Shown here in pieces: positions 13,373-26,876 of a stretch of 64,000 nucleotides of DNA. The notes beneath the pieces were generated by a model. The model made no database searches, had not been told where the DNA came from, and saw only the letters and a list, made by a program, of their open reading frames with translations. Each line of letters begins with the position of its first letter. Within the stretch, counting starts at the first letter, position 1. Origin of the DNA: Echinococcus granulosus. Taxonomy: Eukaryota; Platyhelminthes; Cestoda; Cyclophyllidea; Taeniidae. The translations under genes were made by a program, and so were the position numbers. Location of the stretch: NCBI RefSeq assembly GCF_000524195.1, contig NW_020170484.1:186628-250627 (forward strand), in the 5' to 3' direction.

Positions 13373-15385
13373 CTGAAGGAAGAGTTAAATAAGACAAAAA
13401 AATAAATTACGAGAGAATACTGTGGTTTCTTCAAGTTCCTCATCAGCTTCCAAACCGCACGACAACGCGACTAAGGCCAAATGACCCAACAATTACTACT
13501 AATGGGATAGGACAAAATTAATTGGTTGAACTGCTAACCAATAGCACAACAGCAACAACCAAAGGCCATAAACCAATTATTTCGGAGCAAACAAGTTGAA
13601 ATTACCGTGATGAAAGAATAAAACAAATTAAGAATAAAATTAAAAAATTTAATTTTGTTGAAAAAAATTTTATTTTTAAATATTTTTAATCGCAATCTTA
13701 ATGACAATTATTAAAAAATGCCTAATTTTAGGAGTTTGCGAAATCATATGCCGATCTGCTAATCAAATGAAGTTATGGCAGTCTTTTAATGCTTTTTATC
13801 CATGATTTTAGCTTGACAAAAACATTCTTGATACGGAAGCTGGGCTCTACTGCCTAGCACTTTTTTTAAATATTCGAAAAATGTGCCACGGCTAATTAGG
13901 TGGTTTGTGTTTTCGACACTGCTGGACATCAAGGGTGGACTAAAGCACAAGTTTCTTTATTTACAATAAATGTGAAGCTATGTGTTTCCACTCTTTATGT
14001 GTTTCATCGTCTTTGCTCTTAAATAATCCGAAATGTCAATTCATGGTCCGTTTATGTTGGAATCGAGGTTCCTGACGCAACTTGATAAAGCTGAGAAGTA
14101 ACAATCGGTGTAATTGGTTGCTTTATCACTATAGATAACTGAGACAGATAAGGTGACTTAGAATGTCCATGCTCCTCAGGCCTCCATTTACTTTGCAATG
14201 TGTTATGTATAGTAATGTGAATTTCCTGTGAAGAAATGATAGCAGCGGCAGCAGTGGAGCAAATAAAATAGCCATAACTTTAATTTAATAGTATCCTGAG
14301 GGCACTGCTATCAAAATAATTGCCTCCCTTATGGAAGCGTTTCGAATACGAACACACACTCTCATTCACTCCTACTCTTCTAGTAAATGAATATGTCAAA
14401 CCACGTGTGACATCATGGTATCTAACACATGTCCTACTCCCAATATGACGTCTTCTCCAGACAGCATGAGTACCTACAAATAAAAAACACATTTTGAATA
14501 AATGTGAAGGGGTAGATAGCACGTGGGCACGATAGATAATAATTAGGGTGTGGACTTATTACCTATCAAATGACACTAAAAGCCCCATCTGCCAAAGTAT
14601 GCACATCTAACCGGAGAAAGTGGCTGTCTCCTTGATTACCTGCCATATGAGTAAGAAAAAGGTTGCGATGTCACGCTTGCTACGTAATTTTTGACTTTGC
14701 GACAACACATCACCAAGTCTTCATTTTGGAATTTGATGAAGGAACTGTGGCTGCCAAAAGGTGGTTAGGTACCAAGTCCATTAAGTTAACCCAGTAAAGA
14801 CCAAATGAACAATCTGGAGTTCAAACTGTCGCCTGAGTAGTCAAATACGGACCAGATAGGCAAAACCCGAGTCACAGTATTTGCGTTATTCATCGTAAAC
14901 GTAAAACCTATGGTAACTAGAGTAAGTGGAGGATGAGGACAACCGTCACGACGCCCAGCCCCGCCGAGGCGTCATGCACAAAAAGCTTTGAAAAGCCACT
15001 ACACTCCAGAACCTTTAAACCTTACATTTAACGAGTTAACCGGTCATGCATGAGTGTGATTAGATGGAGCCGAATCCCTTGACACAAAGACACTTTATAA
15101 AAAACTTGACCGGTTTTATAGCCCCTCGGCTCAGCCTCTCCCCCCACCAAACGTTAGCACAATAAATATGCAATAAGGCAGAGCTGCTTCCGATTTACGA
15201 ATATCGAACAAGGGAAGAGATCTTTACGCCTCCTTTAAAAATAAAATAGAAAGAAAAGTTCTGGACAGCATCACGTCGAGTGAAGTCGAGCCAGGATCCG
15301 GCAGTACTTAAGTTTTCCACGTCACACACTGAAACACCTGAAGAGAAGAAAGGTAGAGGAGGGAGGGGGGGGGGGAAAGTGGTCT
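13373..15385. other. Intergenic region upstream of the zinc-finger gene and downstream of LPCAT3
   Basis: Probably contains the promoter and any 5' exon of the minus-strand zinc-finger gene and the 3' UTR of LPCAT3. The stretch 13620-13690 is very A+T-rich. A G-rich tract lies at about 15355-15375. No open stretch that I could place in a gene. Confidence 0.5.
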
Positions 15386-18300
15386 CTAGGATTCCGATTT
15401 CACGACTTCGGCCCGCGACTTCGGTGGAAAGACCTTCTTCACAAAAGGCGCTGCTAATGGCCAGAGGAGGTAGATGAAACCAATCCAGTAGACTGAGTTA
15501 AATACCTGGAGAAGAAAGGGAGAAATCAGTTGGATGTCAGACTCTAGGAGGTTATCCCGCACTTTTGAGTGACAGTTTATGCAGGTGAGGTATTGGTGAA
15601 GCTTTGTTCCCTCACAATTTCGAGATAAATTGAAGTACCGGAATAACAAGCACATGAAATAAGAGGATAAAGGATTCGACTGAATCGCACCACAGTGCTA
15701 AAATCAGGGTAAACATTAAGGTACTATGAGTAATGAGGAGATTCATACGCCCACAGCATGTCCTTAAGGCAAATGAGAGCAAATTAAGTGGCGTAAGAAA
15801 TCACCAAAAGGAGAGAGGACCCAGGTCAAATGTTCATCCATCAGATGTAGGATGATAGATGTTTACCACTCTCGATACAAGTAGATGAAAACAGCGCCTA
15901 TTCGTCCAGGAAGCTGCACGTGGAGAGGCACCGTCTTCTTCTGGCCGCAGGAAAAACGGAAGAGATGGGCACAGCTACAGTCAATGTCTAATTACATACC
16001 ACTTAGCTCCTATCGCAGTAGACAGAGTCTTCTCCTTTGTTCCCACCTTTTCTCCCTTTATAAATTTTATTACCCTTTTTTAAATCCTTGTTGCTTCAGC
16101 TGTCTCTTCGACATATCTATTTCTGTGTCAATAGGATCACAACAAACTGAATTGACTTGGTTCTGGCCTTGACTGTTTATGCATTTTGCCCTCATCTTTT
16201 CCGTCTTTATAGTGAGTATAAGCCGCTAAAACCAGATCTCTGCCATTTAAGCAAGCAGTTTTACAAGTAACATCAAGCAAGAGTGATTAGAAAAGTTGCG
16301 TCAAGATTAAAGGATCCCAACGGCATTAATGCAAGGAGCTGAGTCAGTTGGGTAGACTGACAACGAAGAGTGAGGTGAATAACATTAAAATATTTTGAAA
16401 TCACAACCACTAACCGGAATCCACAATGATGCACGCAGCATGGAGAATGCCACAAGAGGGCAGGAGAGGATGAAGAGAATATGCAGCTTTCCAATGATAG
16501 TGGTGATGATTTTTCCCACCAGGGTCTCGTATAGGAAATCCGCGTATATAGAGCGATGAACGATAGCTAGGAACTGTGAAAAAGAAAAAATACGAGGTAG
16601 TATGAGCCACGTGCTCAAGCCTTAGTTTCTCTATGCTGGCGGTACAAGACTCTACCCGTACCCCTCTGTCCCGGGTGCTAAGCCCTCAGCCCTCCTCAGG
16701 ACGAGTAAAGCCACTTACATCCCCACATGACTCATCAAGCGCTCAGGATAAACTCTAGCGTCGGATGGAATGGTAGCGTGAGGGGATGATGTACCTCCCT
16801 CGATGGGAGTGAATCGGTGGTGACTCAACAACGAAGCATATTGACGTGTCAGCGACTACTCCAACTTGAAGTTTTGTCTTTGAAGCATTGAGGCAGTTCT
16901 GTATTTCCTAAATTGGAGCTTATCCAAGGCAGATGTCTACATTAGTATTTATAAGAGACTTTTATGTAGATGTCCTTAAGAAAAGCGGTTGGTATAACAA
17001 AATCCACTGTAGTCTTCTAGGCAGATACGCCAACAAAACCTTAACTCCCATCCCACAATTGCGCCACGTGAAGGTCAATTCAGAGTTTCGACAATCGGGG
17101 AGGGCTGGGTACAACGATGAAGACAAGATGTCGGCCACGCAGTAGAATGTTGCCCTCCATGAGTCACTCCGCCCGGAGGTCGGTAAAATAAAGGGTAACT
17201 TCACACTGGCTGCAGGACAAGCTTGAGCGCTAACACTTCCAAATCACGTTCATATTACAGAAAATGAATTTAAAGTTCAAATTCCACATATGTTGGTATG
17301 CACTTCTTTTGACCTCGCGCTTCCAGCTTGTCGCAAAAGACACCTCGCTGGTGGTGTGTGACTGCGCATGCGACAGCCTGACCCTCATCACGCTTTAATC
17401 CGCGTGTCGTGTGGCCGCTGAGACCGAAGTAACAGGGGGGAGGAAGCAAATGCACGTGAGTTCGACGAACCACGCAGAAGCGGGGTTGCAGAGCCTCGTA
17501 GGTTTGCTATGGTAGTACTGTCGGTAACATATTAGTAGAACACTCGGTTTTGGTAACACATTACTCAGGGACTGCGCCATTTTTCTTTCCCTGGTCGACC
17601 TGGCCTCCGGACCATGCCGGTAGCCCGTCTTCAGGGAATTCCGGGGGTGCTGCACTGACACACAAATACACACACCCATGGCCATTGTTCCCTCGGATTT
17701 TGTTACACCTGTTGCAACATATCAGAAATCCTGACCGACTAATGAGCAATCATAAGAACAAGGAATTAGATGCTTTCACAAGTTTACTAACAAGAAGAGC
17801 CGAGGTAGATGCTGGAAGGATTGAATTCAAATTGTGAAAGTGACTTAAGGTGATTCATAAACCGATTTGCGCAGTCTATCTGGTCTACTAGGTTAAAATT
17901 TAAACTAGTAAAAGAAACAAAATTCACATCAGAAAGTTTACATCCAACCGAATTTAACATTTCCATCACAATGGTACATGGTTAGCAGAGGTGTCATGGT
18001 GCTACTTTTATCGTCCCCCCCCGGCCAAGAACAGAAGAGGTCCTACTTTGTTGACACCTAGATAACTGGTGCACACATAGATTGTGGTAGCCGTAAACAC
18101 GGTCAAATCTGCCGGCAAAGGGAGAAGCGCGGAGGACAGAAATATCGGACACGCACACACCCACATCCACACCCACCTGCTTTTCCGCGTAGATAGTGAC
18201 AAATTCGAGGAAGAAGTTGACGTAGTAGCCGCTGTAGAAGCCGTGCCATATTGCCAAGAATGTTAACGTAAGAGCCTGTGATATGGATTTGTTGCCAAGG

Positions 18301-21300
18301 CAACGTAGACGTTTATATAAATACCTGAAAGTTGAAGAAGGCAAACTCTTTACCGATTTTCTTGGGTTTAAGCAATGCCAACTAAAGCTTGAAATACTCT
18401 GAGCGTCATTATGATGTCTGATAGATATTAGATGACGATAATAAGTTTTATTTCGCCAGCAAACAGCCAGAAAATCCAAAGTCGTCTTTAAACCTCAAAA
18501 AGAGTAGTCTAAAATTTTACGGACCCCCTTTGTAACAAGAGTAATCTCGACAAGATGCCGAAAAGTCCACTGATTCCTTAAAGCCAAGCTGCCAAAGCAT
18601 GCCAGAATAAAGGTGGTGAGTACATCCAAAAAATTATCAAATTTGAAAAAAAAAGATTGAAATGAGTGAATTAACCGCAGAGTCAAGTAATGTGACAATT
18701 TCACCGTATTAAAAGAAACTGCCGCGTGAAAGGAATGAGGTACTACTCCGAAAGACAATTAGTACGGCCCACATCGGAAGCAGACACTTCAAAACTAAGC
18801 TGGTAATAAACCACAAAGTATTCTTCCTTACATACATTAAGAAGTCCCAATCAGGTAGTGAAGGACACAGTCAAGCAGTCAAGTCAAACCGTCAGTTAAG
18901 GCTACACATTTGGTTTCTAGCAGTCCTAAACCCCAGGGAGAGGGAGAGAGAGGATTCTGCTACCATAAAATTGATGCAAACATTTACAACCACATGTAAT
19001 ATAAATAATTAACCATCGGAATAATGTACTTTTCAAGCACCGACTTGTTGCAAAAGAGGCAACGCAAAACTGAGGGGTGACCCCGTATCAGGCAATGAGG
19101 TTAGTTTTCATGAAAGAGTTGTGTACGGCGATAAATGCCTTAAAAAACACCAAAAAATACCAATATCTTTCGAATAAAAGGAATGAGACAAGGACAGTCG
19201 AGATCTCAGTCACCTTTTTAGCCACAAGGATAGGAGTGAGTGCATATACTACTTAAGTGACAGAATGAGCCTGTCATGAGTAGTATGAGCTAATCATCAG
19301 ACGGGTAGGAGGGACGTGTACCAACATACCATAAACGCGTCATTAACCGTTGGCTTCATAAGGTTGCTAACTAAAAGAAAAAGCCCCCAATTCCGTCTAA
19401 TCGACCGCACACATCAGAATGCCGCTACTAATGGGGGAGGGGCAAAAGAAGGCATCGAGATGATACCGCTTCTGTTTACGAGGCGGTGTTGTAAAAAACG
19501 CCGACATTGATGTCATTCCACCACCCACATCAAAAACTAGGCCAACACGAATCGCGCTGTATAAATCCCAACGAAAGCGATCGTTGAGTAAAATCCTTAC
19601 CAGCACTCCTACCAAGGCGATCGAGTAACAATGTGGGAGGCCTTAAGTCCAACTTTTGATGTATCAAATAGAAGTGAGGAAAAAAAGTGAAGCCAAAACA
19701 AGTGAGTGGATCAAAATGCAGTCAAAATGTCGGTTTGTAGAGAGCACACAACCAACAACAAGGAATAAAGACTGCCAGACCAAATTTGCATTATCTAAAT
19801 GGCGACAAGGCGGCATGGACTCACATCGGCATCACCGACCACAGCATAGGAGCCAAAAGCCAAGTTGGAGCATTCAGAACCAGACTGCTGATTTGTGGAG
19901 GTAGACTCTGTAATATTTTAATTAGTTGTTTAACTGCTTGGTAACCCTAATCCTTGCCATATGTCGACAATACGCATTCTGCCCAAGGATTATGCCTCTT
20001 TTCGTCTTCAGGGAAGTCCCGGGGCACTGCAGCTTCATTACACATTGGCATTTGTTGCAAAAGGACCATGATTGTGACGAGATAATTCAAACAACTTTCA
20101 TAGGGCAGAGATAACTTCCAAAGCCACTTACTTACGGGTATCGAAAAGTTGATACACTGCAAAGCTGTCCAAGATGCAATATATAGCACTTCCAGGCCTC
20201 ACTCCCTTGCAAAGATACAATATCCCACGTTCTTGTAGACAATTTTTACCTCCCTCAATTGCGACTACGTGCAGCACAGTTAGTGTTCACGACATCTTGC
20301 CCAGCGCTTACAGCTAAAAGTTCGGAGTTTGATATTTTTAGTTGGTCACAAAAAAGAACAACACCTTCATTCAACCTCCAGTGCCAAATAAACGGAAAGC
20401 AACAAGTGGCATTTCTTCTAGGTGCTAGGATTGAAAAAACAGACTTTAACTACTACGATCAACTCAAAGAGTATCACAAAGACACTCCAGTTTGAGGGAA
20501 TAACAGGGAATAAATTGTAACGAAAGTGATGACCTTAAGAGAACTCAAGAAAACAAACCCTCCTCAAGGCGTGAGGCCTTGGAGAAGGGAGCGCATCCCC
20601 TCTAAGTAATGGCAGAGCCGTTGTAGTTAAGGTCAAAAGGAAGTCTCTAATTTCTGGTGTTGAAATTAAAAGTAGTCTGGACGACCAGACCACCGGAGGA
20701 GGTACAGACAATGAATCAGAATCAAGCAACAAGGTTCTTGACATCGATGCCGTAGTCCATATCGGTTGTCGGAATAGTAACACGACTCCACAAGACTCCT
20801 ACACTTCCCATAAGTGTAAGTTGATAACCGAACTTTTTTGATTTAAGTCCTACGGATTACCAACAATCGCAGCAGCCCTAAGAAATCTTCATCAAACACG
20901 CCTACGACGATACGAAGGGCGACCCAGTGACCGTGTTTTATAGGAAGAAGAACGGTCGAAAAGAGCATGTTATCCTGGCAAAAGCTGCGTTGGAGAGACC
21001 CTTGCTGAATTTATGCAAAAAACATCAATTTTTTTACCGTAAACAGCTGAAATTAATAGCCTGCGTAAACAGGTGAAGCTTCAAAAATCGTAATTGAATG
21101 ACATCATGAAGGATCTAATGGAAACGATCTGAAACTACGTAATATCAAACGTTTTAAACAACGCCAAAGAAGCAGTCTTCTACCGGATACCGAAGAAGGC
21201 GTCCAAGATCGGATGCGATAGAATTACCCAAGAGAGACCTTTGGATGTTTCAACAAGCTTCTACGCCTCCCTTCAGCTTTGATCTAGTCTACCGCCCTAA

Positions 21301-24300
21301 CTCCTCCGACTTACACTTCTTGAACTGCCACGTCGAGGATGCAAGTACGACATCAAGGAATTGTTAATGCTCGCCAGTAAGAACAAAGTGACTGAGTTAA
21401 TTTAGACCACACTACGAGTGCACGTCATCCCTCTAGAGGCCCTCCATCATGTTACCAATTTCCAAGCGAAATTCCAATTTTTGCAATCCCAAATAACAAC
21501 GTCATTTATTCGCCAACAGAGGTAAAGTTAACTACTTTTTGTTAGATTTTCATATTTAATACGATCCCTGTGTGCCATTACCCTCTCTTGCTCCCTTCGA
21601 CACAACTACAGAACTTCAATTTGATTGATATCACCAAAGTTATCACTAAAAAAGGCAGCAGTCACTCATTTCACAGGGTAGAAACTGTGGCATAGTGGAA
21701 CAAAAGTAGGCAATGAAAAATAACGAAAAGAGGCGGAGACAGCCGCCATCGTTGGTAAACAACTGATAGGGGCGATACATTACTCTGGGTCTTATTTATG
21801 CATCCATTCAACTAGGATCATATTAATATGGACATAGGTCCACATTCCCTCCGTGACCAATCGGTAGGAGTTGAGGGTATGAGGAGCAATTTGATGGCGC
21901 GTTGACATGCTTGTTTGTAGTAACCACAAATCAAAAATTGAACACAAATTATATTTTATTTGTCCATTAAACAGGAAAAATGGTGAAGTTTCATGAAATA
22001 CGCTAACTGCTTATTTAACTCTTGGACTACGATGAGGCTCCGCCGTGGTACCTCCGACGGACGGTCTGGACTCTCAGCCAGGTTGGTAGCTCCAATCCCT
22101 ACTGCACGTCAGAAATACAACTCATGCCCAAGTATTGTCGCCTTTTGTCTTTAGGGGATTCTCGAGGCAATGCAAGAATTCGAAAATATGCCAACTTTTT
22201 CCAGTGACATGATACAATCTAACAACTAAATCTGTACGGATCTTGAAAAGATCGGGATTGAAATGGGGCACGCAAGTTAACGGTGTGGATTTCAAGGAAG
22301 AGCACCACTTTTCCATTAAAATGTGCGCAATAACAAAACGCCGTGAAAACTGACTTCCAAAAGTAGAAATGTTAAATTTAAACAATGGAAGGGAACTAGA
22401 ATGGGTAAAAGTTGTGAAGGTCAAAAAACAGAGGCGGCAGTAGTACAATTGGAGATAGCAAGATCACGCCACAGTACGTAGTAAACCGTGAGAGGCGGCT
22501 CGATATGGCCGTGCAAAAGTAAACAATAAAGGAGAACCAAAAGGACAACGCCTCATGAATCTTACAAAAAAGGTAACAGTGCAAAAGATTTAGTAATTTT
22601 AACAAGGATATTTTTAGAGTCTAAGCGTCCTGAACAAAAAAAACAAGTGGTTTAAAAATGCCACACGGAGATTCGGAAATTTAGCAACCGAGAAGAATGA
22701 AAGAGAAAATATAGGGAGTTTGGAAATGCAGAGACGAGAACGCGAGAAATAAGAGATTATGCCAATCAAACCTGTGGAAGGAGCAATTTGCCTCAGTAAA
22801 TCTGGCTAAGGAGGTGGAGATTTAAAAATGACTAGTTGAAAATCCATGGGTAAACAGAAAGCAGTGGTGTCAGTAGCCATCCTGAAGTCTAGGAAAGAAT
22901 GTTAGGAAAACGATGAGATATTTGAAATACATCCTCTGGAGAAGGCAGGTAGTTTGGAGTTAATTGACTTGAGATCAACTTAGACGAGAGCAACAGCGAA
23001 TCTGAACTCCACCGCCCAAAAAAACTCACACACGATGCAAGTCATCAAGCAAATTATTGAAACGAGGAACAGACATGAGAACCTGGACGAGGGTAAGCAG
23101 CAAATTAGACCCCAGAGGCCCAGAAAAAGGACTAAAAGAGAGAAAAGGATGATGCAACCTACTCAAGCATCCACTTATTGGTGTTGATATTGAAAGAGGA
23201 GACGAGAAGATCAGTGTTAGTAGCCGACTCAAAGCGCACCACGGAAATGTTAGCGCATTGAGTGTGCTGTGCCTCCGTCACGGTGGCACGCCCCTCACGC
23301 ACCGCTGCCTCGACGGCCTTGATGTCGTCAAACTCTTCAATGCGACAGAAACCGCCATTGGAGCTGCTGCTGAGCACCGCTGCCTTGCGGAATTGCGAGA
23401 CAGCGACCCCGACTGATACCGGCGCCACTGTCATGCCATCATTGGCTTCCTTCTTGTTGCCGTTGGTGTCCTCGGAGCTGTCATAGTAGTCTACACGAAT
23501 GCGTCCGGTGCAACCGAGACCCAGGAAGACGCACGCTCCCTCCTGAAAGGAAGACGAATGTATCTGTATCCACATCCCAGGATCACATAAGAAAAAACAG
23601 AGGATGGTCAAAGAATAATTAAATCCATACTTTTAATGGAGAATGCACAGAGGATAAAAGTTAAATTACTGTCGACAAAAAGCACATTTACGCAAACAAT
23701 TACAGCTTTTTCAGGTATCAAACAACTGCTCAGAGTAAAGGATAGAATGCACAAATAAACATATAAAGTTAGCCAATATCAATCCGCACCAAACTACTTC
23801 AAATACTTAAATACTAGTGGACATGGAGATAACACATTGAGAAGTGGACGAAGGGCTTACACCAATAAGCCAAATGGCGAGATAGCGCATAATAAGGAAA
23901 TTTGAGTAGAAACACATGTAGCCAACGCGATAGAAGAGGGAACGCTCCTGGAAGAAATGCGATGAAAAGAAGCACAGGTTAACGCACAAAGCCACAAAAG
24001 CAAATACCACCGGAGAGGCCTAATTCACCCAGAAGAACGGCGTAGCAAATAGACAAAATTACCATCTTTAGAAGCAACTACGAACTGAATTATCTGACAA
24101 CATTGTAGAGCAAATGAACACAGCCTTGCGCACATCAGGAACAAATCCAGTTAAACTTTCGTCTGATTGGACCTAAGGTCAAGAATCGCACTTATAATAC
24201 ATGAGATTAAGATTACAATCCTGAGTTGAGAGCATGAAATTCCTCAGGTGCTTAAACAGTCTGAACAATTATGAAGGATAAGAGTCCTAACGAAAGGCAA

Positions 24301-25644
24301 TAAGGGGTGCTAAAAAATACTAAAACCGATAGAAAGAGCAGAATAACCTGCATCAAATGCAAAGAATCAGGTGGAGAAGAGTAAGACTCACTGTGAGGAA
24401 TTCCCGTGTAAGCATATAATCCATAGGACAGTAGATCAGAGAAAACAAGTAGAGCACCAGGCAAACAATTCCGACGGACAGTCGACTTAGAGTTCGGTGT
24501 AACCTTGACAAAGTTGAGAGGATGAAGAAAAAGAGACATTTGATGCAAATAGCAGTAGTTTAGCAGGCAGCTTAGCTTACTTTGGATTTAGCAAATACTT
24601 CTGCATCAGAGAACGATTCCGCAAAATAATCTGCGGGCGAAGTGTTTGGTTGATGAAAGAATGGTAATGACGCCAAGTGAACTGTGAAAAAAAATAAAAG
24701 TACGGGCAACAAGGTACGTGAGAAGTTGCCTCTGATTGACTCTGCATTACATCACAGCACCGCTAAAACCAGAGCAATTAAGAGTTCTAAAATATAAAAG
24801 CTAACTAAATGTTAGCCTGTCTGTTGAATAGAACATTACAAAAAAACCCACCGAAATATTTTAAAGAAACTGCCTTCCTTTAACAAAAACAAAAAGAATG
24901 TCTATCCGTGTCATGAAACTAGGACCATCAGTGAATGGTAGAGGAAACACGATAAATAACAGAGGTACTTGTGGTCCAGCAAAGCACGCAGTCGGCATAA
25001 GACAAAAAGAAAACATCTCCAACGGGCTCGGAAGTTCAGTAAATGCTGCACCTTTCTGGTACTCAGAAAGGCGTTCGACAGGAAGACTACTATCACGATA
25101 ATCCCAGGCTAATCCAATGAGTCGCAAACAGAGGATGCAATAGGACATTGTCCAATTTATATCGTACGTTCCGTAATTCATGTAATAATAACCCACAAGC
25201 AAATACGTCTACAACAATAAGGCAAAAAGTCTTTCAGCTACCATGTTGAAGATAAAGGTGAGTGCAACAGCGAAGTCGGTCGGACCAAACATATGCAGCG
25301 TAGCAAGTGTCGAAAAAATCCCAATCAGCAGATGAATAACCCCGCTACCTGGACTATAAAGAAGACCAATGGGGGAACGCACCATAGTTCCAACACAATA
25401 ATAATATGCCAGTAATGAGAAAATAAATATGCGCCACACGAGGAGGCTTTTTACTAATGGATAGAAGATAAATTGCAGAAACGGGATAGCCTGAACGAGG
25501 TTAGGATATAAGTAGCAACGGAATACCGAGGCATATGGTTAGAAAGAAACGAGTAGATGACAAATCCGCACTAAGCTTCGTCGCAAGGGACTGTGCCAGC
25601 CAATCCAACGGATTCCACCCGGGCGACATCGACGACCTCGGCAT
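15386..25644 (-). CDS. LPCAT3: Lysophospholipid acyltransferase LPCAT3/MBOAT5, complete
   Basis: ER membrane enzyme that re-acylates lysophospholipids with polyunsaturated acyl-CoA (Lands cycle). Exons (minus): 25527-25644, 25383-25490, 25242-25348, 24969-25208, 24581-24681, 24392-24503, 23861-23947, 23163-23542, 18177-18324, 16415-16573 and 15386-15505; 1680 nt, all phases consistent, 559 residues. Diagnostic blocks: LGYPVSAIY early, YLLVGYYYMNYGTYDINWT, LRLIGLAWDY, FAGPQFTWRHYHSF, SFNINTNKW, YKRLRCLGNKSISQ, then LAIWHGFYSGYYVNFFLEF carrying the MBOAT active-site His. Many hydrophobic segments. It is longer than the vertebrate protein (about 490) because exon 23163-23542 carries an inserted Ser/Ala/Asn-rich stretch. 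The first three introns are 36, 34 and 33 nt, whereas the intron before the WHG exon is 4.8 kb. ATG at 25629 is an alternative start in the same frame. Confidence 0.93.
20572..21380 (+). pseudogene. Coding-like remnant in LPCAT3 intron, family unknown
   Basis: Successive plus-strand stretches read like protein but change frame. 20572-20838 is open (about 88 codons, containing VVVKVKRKSLISGVEIK and GGGTDNESESSNKV). A short Ser/Thr-rich stretch follows near 20850-20940, and near 21150-21370 a further one reads TTPKKQSSTGYRRRRPRSD, then LPKRDLWMFQQASTPPFSFD. Ser/Lys/Arg-rich composition resembles a nuclear protein. No start codon, no splice borders that join the parts, and stops between them. 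It may be a decayed processed copy or chance; I do not recognise the family. Confidence 0.25.
22035..22104 (+). repeat. Diverged dispersed repeat, copy 1
   Basis: Seventy bases aligning without gaps to the reverse complement of 37115-37184. By eye about 45 of 70 bases agree, including a 10/10 block at the start (AGGCTCCGCC) and an 8/8 block at the end (CCCTACTG) spaced exactly 52 bases apart in both copies. It lies in the large LPCAT3 intron. The type of element is unknown. Confidence 0.45.
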
Positions 25645-26876
25645 GCTTTCGGGCTAACGATGCCCAGAACATGGTTACTCGATTTGGCCTTGAATTTCTT
25701 CACTAATTGGGTCATTTGGCGTAGGTGTTTAAAGAGAGATATATCTGTCATTTTTTATAAAGACTGAAATATTTTTAAGAAAAAACATCGTTTAGAACAA
25801 TTTTAGTTTATTGCGATAATACGATGTAGATAGGTAAGCTGTAACTGCGGGCAGGTTTGAAATCAAATAAAGTTAGCTATGTATATATCTGGAATTTACT
25901 AGGACGCCAGCAAAAATCAATTCTTATACGGTTTTGTATTGTTCATGTTTTTTAAAGTTAATTTAAGTGACTTAAATAAAAGTCTGCAACTAGAAATGAA
26001 ATACTTTATTGACTTAGCAGTTTTGAGGTAAAGAAGTCAGCATCTGTATTATTCATGCCAAACATATTTAAAACAGATTATTAAACGTATATTAAGGATT
26101 CGCTCTAATTAGGTTTCCTCAACCCTTTCCAAATACCACACAGTTTATTTTGATTCCCATTTGAAACGGGCATGAGACCCAATGCTTTAACGGTTTTTTA
26201 ACCCATCTGCCCGTTTTTTTTTTAATTTTTTTGTTTGGGAATGTAGGCTTGGATCCCTTGTTCGGGACCCTCGTTTTGATTTGAATCGATGCTCCTGCAA
26301 CACTCACTGTGGTTTACAGGCCTACAGATAGGACTACCTGTAGCCAGTCTTCCCAAGTTAAACGTATAAAACTGAAGGTCAAGCCTAGGAAGTGACACCA
26401 AGGACAAGAGGATAATGTTCAGAAGGAATTATGGCCCATACCAAAACACCCTTTTGAGGACAAAAAAATCGCCTCAAGGATCCCTGGTACAAGTGTTCCA
26501 AAGCCTAGTAACAGCTTGCTGCAAACCGTACGAGAAAACTCACCACCAGCACTCAGCCGTCATCTTGGCACATTTGGAGCGCTCAGTGAGGTGTCCGTGC
26601 CAAATCGTCTCATCTACAAAATCCATCTCCATGTTACATCCATCCCGATATTCATGATTGAAGAGTCCACAAATTAATCAGGTTGGATTTATCCCGCAAA
26701 TCATACTTTACCGCATTTATGCTATTAAGCCCTTCGGTAAAACAAAAATTAAAAGAAGTAAGAATCAGCGATTTATCAGCTCATCTCGCAAGAGACACTG
26801 TTACTTGCAACAAGAACGCATTTTGAAACCGATGGAACGCGGCAAGAGGAGAGAGAGGGAGGGAGGAAAAAGTCAC
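25645..26876. other. Intergenic spacer between TMEM62 3' end and LPCAT3 start
   Basis: About 1.2 kb between two minus-strand genes, so it should hold the TMEM62 3' UTR and the LPCAT3 promoter. A+T-rich around 25750-26100; a T-run at 26213-26230. No coding exon recognised. Confidence 0.5.

Larger units (their letters stand above)
18325..23162 (-). other. 4.8-kb intron of LPCAT3 with decayed coding-like sequence on the opposite strand
   Basis: Separates the SFNINTNKW exon from the active-site WHG exon. It holds one member of a diverged dispersed repeat pair (22035-22104) and, on the plus strand at about 20572-21380, coding-like fragments in shifting frames (listed separately). No exon of LPCAT3 is missing: the phases of the flanking exons match. 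Confidence 0.6.

Noticed and set aside
23262..23486. Plus-strand open frame opposite an LPCAT3 exon
   Set aside because: The minus strand here encodes blocks clearly matching LPCAT3 and in phase with its neighbours.
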